Part shown: positions 22,511-31,480 of the stretch, in pieces
Layout of the letters: every line of letters begins with the position of its first letter
Position numbering within the stretch: position 1 is the stretch's first letter
Source: Penicillium oxalicum
Taxonomy: Eukaryota; Ascomycota; Eurotiomycetes; Eurotiales; Aspergillaceae
Direction of reading: 5' to 3'
NCBI RefSeq assembly: GCF_001723175.1
Contig: NC_064655.1
Location: forward strand, 1,054,001 to 1,118,000
DNA length: 64,000 bases
Notes under the pieces: generated by a model
The model's database searches: none
What the model was told of the DNA's origin: nothing
Seen by the model: only the letters and a program-made list of their open reading frames with translations
Position numbers and translations under genes: made by a program

Positions 22511-24445
22511 ATGGATGACTTCCGAGAGGAAGATGATCGATCCGTGGAGATATCCTCGATCGCCGCCATTTACCCTGAGATCCAAATTGATCCAGAAAAT
22601 CCATATCGAGCAAACATCGACCTGCCGGTGACGCTACCGTCGCCGACAAAAGTCTGCTTTCAACCGCCACCCGACCCCGGACTTCTGCCGGCATTAACGC
22701 CGCCCACCTCCACCGACGGCTTCAAGGATGATATGGCTCCAGGCAATGCAGATGATATCCACGTGCTATCGCACCTCCCTCCGCTCAACCTGGCGATCGA
22801 GCTGCCTCGTGGATATCCTGCCGAGAAGCCACCCCGGGTTCAGCTCACGACCCATCCGTCGTGGCTTCCAGACCATGTGCTTGCACGTCTGACCGATGAC
22901 TGCGTGCGACTGTGGGAGGAATGCGGCCGAGATATGGTGGTCTTCACCTACATCGACCATCTTCATCAGTCGGCAGATTCCGCCTTTGGCATCCAAGACA
23001 CTGCTGAGGGCGAATTATTTCTGACCCGAGATCTGAAGATTCCATTGCTGGACTTCAACGGACGGACGGAGCGAGAGAAGTTTGAACAAGAGACCTTCGA
23101 GTGCGGAGTGTGCCTGGAGCCGAAGAAAGGGGCTACATGCCACCGACTTTTACGGTGCTCCCACGTTTTCTGCGTGCCCTGCCTGCAGGACTTTTACAAC
23201 ACTTGCATCACCGAAGGCGATGTCGACAGTGTCAAGTGCTTGGCTCCAGACTGTGAAAAATCCAAGAGCCCCGGGTTGACACCGGGAGGCGACCATACGC
23301 CTCCTCGGGGCAAAAAGCGCGACCGGACACTCGGGCCGAGTGAACTCCTCGAAATCCCATTGTCTACGGAGATTGTACAAAGATACGTCTTTCTCAAGCG
23401 GAAGAAGAAGATCGAATCCGACAAAAGTACCGTTTACTGCCCCCGTCAATGGTGTCAGGGTGCTGCCCGATCGAGGCGGCATCCCAAGCCCACAGATCCA
23501 ATGGCGGATGCCGAGGATGCCGACGCATCTGATGAGGACGAAGTTCGATTTGATCCGTCCGGACAGAAAGGCGAGTTGCCGCCGGTCGCTGAACGGGTCG
23601 CGATCTGCGAAGAGTGCAACTACGCCTTTTGCAGTGTCTGCCGAAAAGGATGGCACGGCGAACTGGTCCGATGCCTCCCACAGCGCAAGATGGAGGAGCT
23701 TTCGGCCGAAGAGCAGGCGACCGAGGAATACCTGCGCATGTACACCTCCAAGTGCCCAACGTGCACGGTCCCGTGCCAGAAACGGATGGGTTGCAACCAC
23801 ATGCGCTGCTTCCAGTGCGACACTCACTTTTGTTACCTGTGCTCCGCGTGGTTATCGCCAGACAACCCATACAGCCATTTCAACCAAGGGAGCAGTACGT
23901 GTTATAACCGTCTGTGGGATTTGGAGGGTGGAGATGGACTTGACCCGGAAGGTGCGGAAGCCCTTCACCGTATTCCCGAGGCCCTCTTGCATTTTGAGGA
24001 CGATCACAATAATGGTCTAGCGCATAACAACGGCATTGGCGACGAGGCAGCTGATCTGGATTGGAGCTCCGATGACGAGGATGACCGACCGGCATGGGAC
24101 TTTGATCTCGACGACGATGGTCAGGGTCGTCACCACCAGCCGCCACCCCCTGCACCCGTGCCCCCTCGCAACCCTGCCGCCGCCCGAGCTGGTGGTGCTC
24201 ACAATCCTCGACCAGATGCGGCGGCCCGCGCAGCCAGGGAACGGGAGGAACAAGCGCGTGCAATGGCTGAAATTCGGCAACGTGATCGCAACGGTAACCG
24301 TGTTCCAGTCGCACGTCGACAGGATCAAGTGCGCGGCGGCGCAGGCCCTGAGCCTCGAGGGATGGCAGGGCTCCAACGATTCTTAGAGCTCGTCCAGAAC
24401 GATCGGGAGGACGAATGGGATAGTGACGAGCTGGAGGACTTTTGA
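22511..24445 (+). CDS. RWD-RBR E3 ubiquitin ligase (RNF14/Itt1 type)
   Basis: The frame is open from ATG 22430, but I favour ATG 22511 (644 residues). A leader intron at 22336-22496 has ideal GTATGT, GCTAAC and CCGCAG signals and would remove the earlier ATG. The protein then starts MDDFREEDDRSVEISSIAAI, directly with the RWD domain. A RING1 begins at about residue 198 (CGVCLEP, RCSHVFCVPC). An IBR region follows (YCPRQWCQG, CEECNYAFCSVC). RING2 begins at about 415 (CPTCTVPCQKRMGCNHM), with Cys428 in GCNHM placed as the catalytic cysteine of RBR ligases. The C-terminus is acidic and Pro-rich. RBR enzymes take ubiquitin from an E2 onto this cysteine before transfer. RNF14 relatives act on stalled translation complexes and Itt1 affects termination. 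That role is not shown by the sequence. Confidence 0.88.
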   Translation: MDDFREEDDRSVEISSIAAIYPEIQIDPENPYRANIDLPVTLPSPTKVCFQPPPDPGLLPALTPPTSTDGFKDDMAPGNADDIHVLSHLPPLNLAIELPRGYPAEKPPRVQLTTHPSWLPDHVLARLTDDCVRLWEECGRDMVVFTYIDHLHQSADSAFGIQDTAEGELFLTRDLKIPLLDFNGRTEREKFEQETFECGVCLEPKKGATCHRLLRCSHVFCVPCLQDFYNTCITEGDVDSVKCLAPDCEKSKSPGLTPGGDHTPPRGKKRDRTLGPSELLEIPLSTEIVQRYVFLKRKKKIESDKSTVYCPRQWCQGAARSRRHPKPTDPMADAEDADASDEDEVRFDPSGQKGELPPVAERVAICEECNYAFCSVCRKGWHGELVRCLPQRKMEELSAEEQATEEYLRMYTSKCPTCTVPCQKRMGCNHMRCFQCDTHFCYLCSAWLSPDNPYSHFNQGSSTCYNRLWDLEGGDGLDPEGAEALHRIPEALLHFEDDHNNGLAHNNGIGDEAADLDWSSDDEDDRPAWDFDLDDDGQGRHHQPPPPAPVPPRNPAAARAGGAHNPRPDAAARAAREREEQARAMAEIRQRDRNGNRVPVARRQDQVRGGAGPEPRGMAGLQRFLELVQNDREDEWDSDELEDF

Positions 24446-25117
24446 TGCCTTTTTGATGGGGGTTTTTTTATTTTCAAGCGTACTGTGAAGATGATGATTG
24501 GCATGATCTGCATGGTTTTTCAAACGACAGAACAGGTGCACGGTGTTTTAAAGCAAGCGATGATTGTGATGTTTTTGGAGTCGGCCTCAATTCGACATGC
24601 ATAGCAACGGGTTTAGCGCACAGCATATATGATCGGCAATCCATTTGCTCTTCGTTGCAGTCTTCTTCTTAGCAACGCGTAGTGTTTGACTACTGTCCGT
24701 TCCAGCTATGGCTACCTGAAAGTCCCCATAATCTGGTCCCATCTGCAGAATACAAGGTGCCGATTTGTGTCCCGTTGAAGTGAATCGTGACCATTCTTTT
24801 GACCGTGGTCGGGAGGGGTTTACTGTAATTTCGAGGATTTCAGTTGTATTCCTAAATTTCGTGTCCATTTTGTACTCAAAACTGAAATCACCACATGTCC
24901 CACCTAAAGAAGCTTTCAGGATTGTTTCCAGTCTAGCAGTGAATTGCCTTTGGTGACAACTCCCGATACTTAAACGTACGGGGATTACCTTCCCGATCCA
25001 TCGGGAGACTGGAGATGCGGAACGCCTCAAAGCGCCGTTCTACCAACGTCATCAGCCTAAATCAGCCGCGGTCCTTCTTTTCCCGGCCAGCGTCCATGAT
25101 CAGTGTCGACTTCCTGG
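24446..25117. other. Intergenic region between two plus-strand genes
   Basis: 3' flank of the RBR ligase gene and promoter of the hydrolase gene. No additional gene recognised. Confidence 0.6.
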
Positions 25118-26821
25118 ATGCATTCCAAATCACCAACGCGGAGACACTCAATGTTGCCTCGAGCAGTGAAACGCAACTTCTCGGCGGCAAGCCTGGACTA
25201 TCTCGGCGCTCGGTATGTCAGCGCAGGCCCGGAACTATGCAGCTACACCACGCAGCCTGTCCAGATCCCCATGCGTGATGGAATCAAACTCGCGGCGGAC
25301 TTTTATGCCCCAGAGCTACCAGCCGGGAAAGATCCGGCCGGACTGATTTTAATTCAGTGCTGTTACGGCCGCGGCTCGGGCATATCGTTCATCAATGCTC
25401 GTATCTATGCTGCTCGAGGGTTTCAGGCGCTCTTCGTGAGCACGCGCGGCACGCATGGCTCGGAAGGCGTTTTTGACCCGGGCAGCAGTGAACGACTCGA
25501 TAGCCAAGATATTGTGGTCTGGATTCGACAGCAATCGTGGTATCGGGGCTCGTTTGCAACTCTGGGCGCCTCTTACTTGGGATATAGCCAGTGGGCGCTC
25601 TTCCGGGACCCTCCAGAAGATTGCGTGGCGGCTGTGATCCCGGTGGCGCCGCATGACCAGGCGTTGCATGCATGGGGAACAGGGTCCTTTCGTCTGGATC
25701 GTGCAACGTGGAGTGATACAATGTCCAAGAGGGAGGATGAAAAGGGCAGTTTCATCTCCCGACTGGCAAACGTCCCCGGCCTGAGTTTCCTACGGTCGCC
25801 CGAGCTTGAACAGGTAGTCGCAAGTCTACCATTGGAGGCTTCGCTGCAGAAATACTTTGGAGATCGAGCGCCTTGGCTCTTTGAGTATCTGGCCCACCCG
25901 AGGATTGAGGATGAATACTGGAATGCGCGTCGACATCTAGAATCTCTTGACCGTGTCAAGATGCCCATTCTTCTCATCAGTGGATGGTATGATACGTTCA
26001 CGAAACAAACACTACATCAATTCAGGCACCTGAGGAAAAGAGGCGTGAACGTAAATTTGATAGTTGGTCCCTGGACGCATGTCCAGGGTTCTGGTCTGTA
26101 CTCGATGCCCGAAATCCTAAACTTCCTTGCCGAGCACGTGGCAAAGAACGGGAGATACCAGCATCCTCCCGCACGAATCTGGGTCACCGGCGCGGACGAA
26201 TGGCGATCAATGTCAGATTGGCCTCCACCAGCGCAACTGAGGCCTTTCTATCTTCAAGACCAGAGAGGCCTTGGGTCGGTGGTGCCAGTCCAAGAAGCAA
26301 AGCCAGCTTCTTTTGTCTTCGATCCTCTGAATCCAACCCCGAGTCTCGGCGGCAATCAAATGTCTTCCGGCGGACGGGTAGACGACAGTGCTTTGGCGGG
26401 CCGATCAGATGTGCTGGCCTTTACGAGCGAGCCATTATCCGAAGACCTTGAGGTTCTGGGCGCCCCGACCGTGTATCTGATGCATAGTACCGATCCGCCT
26501 TTTGCAGATTTGTTCTTGCGACTGTGTGAGGTTGACATCCACGGCGTGTCGCATAATGTGACAGAGCTATATCAAGCTCTCGAACCCTCCCGTGACACAT
26601 CTCAACTTCTGATTTTGAAGTTGCAAGACTGTGCCCATCGATTCCAAGCGGGGACCAGAGTAAGACTGTTAGTCGCTGGAGGCTCTTTCCCCATGTACGC
26701 GAGAAATCTCGGAACGTCGGATGATCGTGTGCGAGGTCAGAAAACGGCTACTCAAGAGCACACCATTACGATTGCCGGCGGTGTGTCGCAGCTTGTCTTG
26801 CCCGAATATCAAGTTGCTTGA
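25118..26821 (+). CDS. CocE/NonD-family serine hydrolase (X-Pro dipeptidyl-peptidase S15-like)
   Basis: A single exon of 567 residues starts at ATG 25118. The alternative ATG 25151 gives MLPRAVKRNFSAASLDYLG. The first 35 residues are Arg/Ser-rich and could be a targeting peptide. The alpha/beta-hydrolase core begins at VQIPMRDGIKLAADFYAP. The triad can be placed: Ser152 in GASYLGYSQW, Asp292 in SGWYDTFTKQ and His321 in GPWTHVQG. The C-terminal jelly-roll domain shows FTSEPLSEDLEVLGAP and ends in VLPEYQVA. The family includes bacterial cocaine esterase, glutaryl-acylase relatives and X-Pro dipeptidyl peptidases. The fungal members are largely uncharacterised, so only hydrolysis of an ester or amide can be inferred. 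It is convergent with crt10, whose stop lies 286 bp away. Confidence 0.88.
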   Translation: MHSKSPTRRHSMLPRAVKRNFSAASLDYLGARYVSAGPELCSYTTQPVQIPMRDGIKLAADFYAPELPAGKDPAGLILIQCCYGRGSGISFINARIYAARGFQALFVSTRGTHGSEGVFDPGSSERLDSQDIVVWIRQQSWYRGSFATLGASYLGYSQWALFRDPPEDCVAAVIPVAPHDQALHAWGTGSFRLDRATWSDTMSKREDEKGSFISRLANVPGLSFLRSPELEQVVASLPLEASLQKYFGDRAPWLFEYLAHPRIEDEYWNARRHLESLDRVKMPILLISGWYDTFTKQTLHQFRHLRKRGVNVNLIVGPWTHVQGSGLYSMPEILNFLAEHVAKNGRYQHPPARIWVTGADEWRSMSDWPPPAQLRPFYLQDQRGLGSVVPVQEAKPASFVFDPLNPTPSLGGNQMSSGGRVDDSALAGRSDVLAFTSEPLSEDLEVLGAPTVYLMHSTDPPFADLFLRLCEVDIHGVSHNVTELYQALEPSRDTSQLLILKLQDCAHRFQAGTRVRLLVAGGSFPMYARNLGTSDDRVRGQKTATQEHTITIAGGVSQLVLPEYQVA

Positions 26822-27107
26822 TGTTGGTTCGATGACAGGCCGTACCGATACGAGGCTATTCCTCGTATGAGAACGCGTCACTCAGACAGTGAGAAATGTG
26901 AGCGAACCCGGTCTTCGCAAATGGACAAGACGGAAGTCCGGGTGGGACTGATGTGTGGCTGATGAACAGCAGCAATGTCTTGGACAGTAAAAAGTTGTGA
27001 TATTAACAAAAGAAGCTTTGTTCGTAATGCACAGTTTCTGAATCTGATCGTAGAGTGACCTCACTCGACTATGATGAAAATAGCAGAAGATGCAGCTCAA
27101 CTGCAAT

Positions 27108-29697
27108 TTAGGCAATATGATCAGCTCCCTCTTGGTTCGCTTCACTCCCCCAATTGTGCCAAAATTCGTATGTCATGACGGTGTGGTCACAAAAGAGCAA
27201 GATGAGCCTGTAGCGTCGGGACGGCTGCGTCCCATGCCAATTTTCATCCGGACGGTAACTCCGGGAGGCGAATGCATGAAGCTCTGGAAGTGTAAATTCG
27301 CCAATATCATTGGATGAGCTCGAGACGCTTGAATGATCGCCTTGAGACTCTTTCTGTTTCTCAGACCCTGAGTCTGACAGCGGCTTGGCCCCTTCGTTAG
27401 CCTCCTCGTCGAAGTCGCTACTTTCCATGGATCGCCGTCGATACGTGAAGGAAACCGCGCCCGTGCGCGCACCCGCGTCCTCACCAGCAGAAGGAATAGC
27501 GTCAGCCGAGGTGGGAGAAGATGAAGAAGTGTCATCTTCTGGATTGAGTATGCGGTAGTTGAATTCAAGCCAATCATCAGGGTCAACACCACGTGGGATG
27601 CAGGGTACATCTTGCGGAATTTCATATCCTGGCATTGGACCTACGGCCATACCGAGAAGCGGAGTCATCGGTCGTTCGTGGTGATCCTCTTGGGAAGCCA
27701 ATGGGACGATTCGATCCAGGCGAAATGCATAGCCAATGTCCTCTTGCCAAGTCAGAGAAATGATCGCCACGCGACCTTTCTGAGACGCTGCAATTACAAT
27801 CCCCATGTCAGGGATGTATTTGACCATGTTAAAGCGATCGCAAGCCGAGTGCATTTCTTGATCGAGGGTGAAACGCTGAAATAATGGATTCCGGCTTAGT
27901 AAGTGAAAGTCCGAATCAACTGGGTAGGGAGCCATGCTGATATGGTGCTCGGAGAAGTGAATTGTAGGGAAGAACTGTGGCTGGTGCGCGGCTATAATGA
28001 TGAGTGTCAGTTGGTGGCTGATGTCAAAAAATAAACCAAGCATCTGTTAACTATGACTTACGGTGCACAGGTCGCTCTTCAAGGATCTGTAAGTCTTTGC
28101 CAGAGAGACCCCCTAAGCCGTGGAAGAATTCGGGATAGATGAATGACATCCCAGCGGGAGGTTCATCCTCTTCCTCAAATAAGCTGGCCAAAGGACGCTT
28201 TGCTCGGGTCAGTCGCTGGGAGCCGTCATCAAAATCCGAGTCATTAGGTGACTCATCATCAGCATGGTCTTCTTGCTTCCCAGATTGGGAGGGGCCTGCA
28301 GAATCCGAGCAGAAGAGATCCTCAGGTAAACATTCGATTAGGTCACCCAGGCCGCGGGATTGCTTGGATGCGGGGGTATCATAGAAAAAAATTTGCGAAG
28401 CATCCGGGACGTTTTCAATCGCATGAGACACATCCAGTATGGTTCTGGACGCGATAAGGGCGGAGCCGGGCTCGCACCCACATGCGTCCTCCTTCAGCTT
28501 TTGTCTTCTGAATGTTCTCGGATCCAGCGGAATCACTGCCCAGCCTCTCTGGGGAGGATTATTCAATGGGTGGCCGGGGGAGTAGACTCTGTATGGGCCT
28601 AGGTCGTCCCATATGCGCCATATGATGACACGGTTGCTAATGTCGGTACTGGCCATCCACATGCCGTTGGAGTCCAAGTCAAAGTTGGCAAAGGATACGT
28701 GAGGGATGTTGTCAAAATGGCCTCGATATGTCAGCCGCAGATTGCGGGAACGATAGAAGCGAGGCATAAACTTTTGCAACTCTCGAAGTTGCTTGATGGT
28801 ATGAATGGACACCCATGTTTGGTCAGCATGAGTTGCATTCACTCCGTCCGAGTCGGACGTCGAGACCACGTCAACCAAGCCTTCTGCCGAAGGGTCAACC
28901 AGAGCAAATGCGTAGACTATGATCTGGCCGGTATTTGCACTGATGGCGATGAGCCTGGCGAATTTGTGAGTAGCTAGCCCCCACGCACTCATCCCAACGT
29001 TCTCCACAAAGAAAGGTGTCACTTCTGCGCCGTCAAATGGCCGTTCCTGTCTGCTTCTTGCACAGCGCTTGACTGCACCGAAAATAGATTCCACATGGTA
29101 TCCGCACACATTGCCAGAGTCCGTAGCCAGCAATAAGACTTCGTCTCGCCCAAGCTCATCCACCAGGATCGTGTTTATGGTGTGAGGATTCGTCGGGTCA
29201 ATGTATCCATCCGCGAGAGGTTCCTTCATGACCGGCTTGATGACCATCTCCGCCTGAGAGCCTAGAAGCTGAAACGGGCCTGACGGAATCCAGACGTGAA
29301 TATCGCTTCCGTAAGCGACGAAAAGCAAGTTACGACGCTGGGAGGAGGCCGCCTATATGACAGATCAACAGAAGGGTCTCTCGCGTCACGATGGTGTCCT
29401 CATACGTACCAGATTATTCCTCCAGGTGCCCACCGTGGGGCCGGGGTTATCATGCTTGCTTTGTTCATGGATCAGCACAAATAAGAACGGGCGACGCGGG
29501 TCAATCTTATACCTACATCGAATACTGTCTCCGTCAGTTCAGATCTCCCTCTTACCGAACAAGATACAAATACTACGCACTCGTTGATCCTTCTTTTCGA
29601 CATTCACGGCTTGAACTCGAGGACCATAAGGCCTATTCAGACCTATCGTATAGTCCTCATGGCCCGGTCTGTCCGTGTTGCCGCTGAAGTATGACAT
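27108..29697 (-). CDS. crt10: Crt10-family protein (regulator of ribonucleotide reductase genes)
   Basis: The secure exons are a segment ending at 29410, then 29352-28062 and 27991-27108, with introns of 57 and 70 bp. They encode KIDPRRPFLFVLIHEQ, then GTWRNNLAASSQRRNLLFVAYGSDIHVW, and a long WD-like region with RLTYRGHFDNIPHVSFANF and DISNRVIIWRIWD. An acidic segment and a C-terminal block follow, ending in LLFCDHTVMTYEFW. I recognise this as the Crt10 family. Yeast Crt10 dampens transcription of RNR genes and its loss gives hydroxyurea resistance. The start is provisional: ATG 29697 opens MSYFSGNTDRPGHEDYT, and a 48 bp intron at 29529-29576 closes the phase (804 residues), but its donor is weak. 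A 387 bp gap separates it from the divergent MMTAG2-like gene. Confidence 0.83.
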
Positions 29698-30083
29698 TGT
29701 GCCCAGCCTAAACGCGATGATCTCGGAAGATAAAGCTTAGGCTGGAAACCGCTCACAAGTCGTGGAGAAACGAAGTCGGACAAAGGGGGAGAGGAAGAGA
29801 GAGGCCACAGAAGTTTGTTTGTCATTGCCAGGAACTAGAGCTTTTGGGAGACACAGAGACAATATTGGAAGACGTTCACAATGAAGCATGTTTGCGACCA
29901 AAGCACGGGACAAATGAGTATGCTCTGCGACGACGCGGGGGCCAGTTGTGGAGCATCTAATGATGAAATTCATCCACTCACCGCCTTCCTGCGGGAGCCG
30001 ACATGGGAGCCGCAGGAGAGCTCAGTGATAACAGAGCTCTCCGAAAGCTCTCCGACTACAATACTCTTTCAGAGTTCGAGAAA
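29698..30083. other. Divergent promoter between crt10 and the MMTAG2-like gene
   Basis: A 386 bp head-to-head region. No gene recognised. It must hold both promoters. Confidence 0.65.
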
Positions 30084-30912
30084 ATGGATCTGGTTGCTGG
30101 TGTCCGGAAAGAGGGTAGCCGGTGAGTGATACATGCTTCAAAGTTTGTGAAGCACATCTGACTGGACTGCCTCGTCCACTTACCTAATGCTGACATTCGC
30201 TTTCTACAGCGGCGGCCGTGGCGAGTTCAAATGGTCCGATGTCAAAAATTCAAGCCACCGGGAAAACTATTTGGGCCATTCTGTTATGGCACCAGTGGGT
30301 AGATGGCAACAGAATCGTGACCTTTCATGGTATGCCAAGGGTGACGCCGATGCTGAGGAGGAAGTGGCTCGCCAGCAGCGTGAAGAACGACAGCGTGTAA
30401 AGCAGGCCGAAGAGGAAGCGATGGCCCGAGCGCTCGGTCTACCTATCCCGGCCAAAGTCGAGGCAAATGCAAACCTGACTCCCTTAGGAGCAAATACAAA
30501 GACATCTTCCGCACCGGATCAGAAATCTGCCAAAGATGCAGTAGAAGAATCTCGCGGGTCCCGAAAGCACCGGCGTGATCGAAGCCGGAGTCCGCGTCGT
30601 GAGAGGCGAAGAGACCGAAGTCATGGACGCCATAGAGATGAAGAGCGAGGTAGTCGGAGATATTCAGACGACCGTGAGAAAGATCACCAAAAAGATCACG
30701 ACCGGGACCGTCACCATCGAGGCGACCGACACCGATCGCGGGATAGATTGCATCACAAGAGGCGGTCGCGCTCACGCTCACGATCACGAGATGGTGACGA
30801 TCGAAGAGGACATCAAAGACCTCGACATCACGAGCGTAGCTACTCGCCTGCTGAACGACGTCGCGAAGTCGAACGGCCCAGACGCCGGTCTGATCGTGAT
30901 CGACGACACTGA
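30084..30912 (+). CDS. MMTAG2-like SR-rich nuclear protein
   Basis: Exons 30084-30121 and 30210-30912 (intron 88 bp) encode 246 residues. The 38-base first exon gives [12 protein letters not shown], and the splice continues into [20 protein letters not shown] and [14 protein letters not shown], the conserved block of the multiple myeloma tumor-associated protein 2 family. A helical Glu/Gln/Arg segment (residues about 70-100) and a long Arg/Ser/Asp/His-rich tail follow, with RS and RD repeats as in splicing-associated proteins. The metazoan protein is nuclear and found with spliceosome-linked factors. A precise role is not established and none can be read here. The family start excludes initiation downstream of the intron. 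Confidence 0.87.
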
Positions 30913-31480
30913 CTAATAACATGAGCTATATCCGTGTTGAATGCAAACTTACATAATCGAGTATTTCTTGCCTATTGAAGTGGCAATCACCGTGTTGGTA
31001 CTTGCAGCATAAATTGTGTTGCTCTACAAAAAATGATCTGGAAATCCGCATGAGTCGAACTTCAGTAGCATCCAACAGAATCGAGACCGGTAGTTGTCAC
31101 ATCCAGCTATTAGGACTCGATCAATATTTGGAGCAGCGGATTTCGGTCCCGGGGAATCCGAATAAAGCAGACCAAGGCAACTCCATCGATTTAATCGCTG
31201 GCAGAATTTCCTCAGCTCAAACAAACTGGAAGCGCAACGAGCTCATTCAATTACACATAATGGAAGTGGACTGCAACGAGCAATGTATCTATATCCGATG
31301 TGTTTGCAAAAAACTGAAGCGACTGAATTGTAACGCTCACAATACCAATGCACGAGGGTGAGAACCATGTAGAAATCACAACTCGAAAACTGAAGAGCGA
31401 CATCGCTCACACAAGCACAGATATCACCAGTGTCCAGCAACACTCACATCAGAAGAGAATCTATACCCAATGCACATGTT
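30913..31480. other. Convergent intergenic region
   Basis: 3' flanks of the MMTAG2-like gene and the glucosidase I gene. No gene or RNA recognised. Confidence 0.65.

Noticed and set aside
24587..25030. 147-codon minus-strand frame between the RBR ligase and hydrolase genes
   Set aside because: No recognisable domain, lies in the flanks of two plus-strand genes, and composition looks random.
30210..30912. Second gene in other frames of the SR-rich region
   Set aside because: Long antisense and shifted frames here are shadows of the repetitive Arg/Ser/Asp codons of the MMTAG2-like gene.
31024..31080. Possible minus-strand tRNA T-arm (TTCGACTC-like sequence)
   Set aside because: No matching acceptor, anticodon or D-arm could be folded around it.
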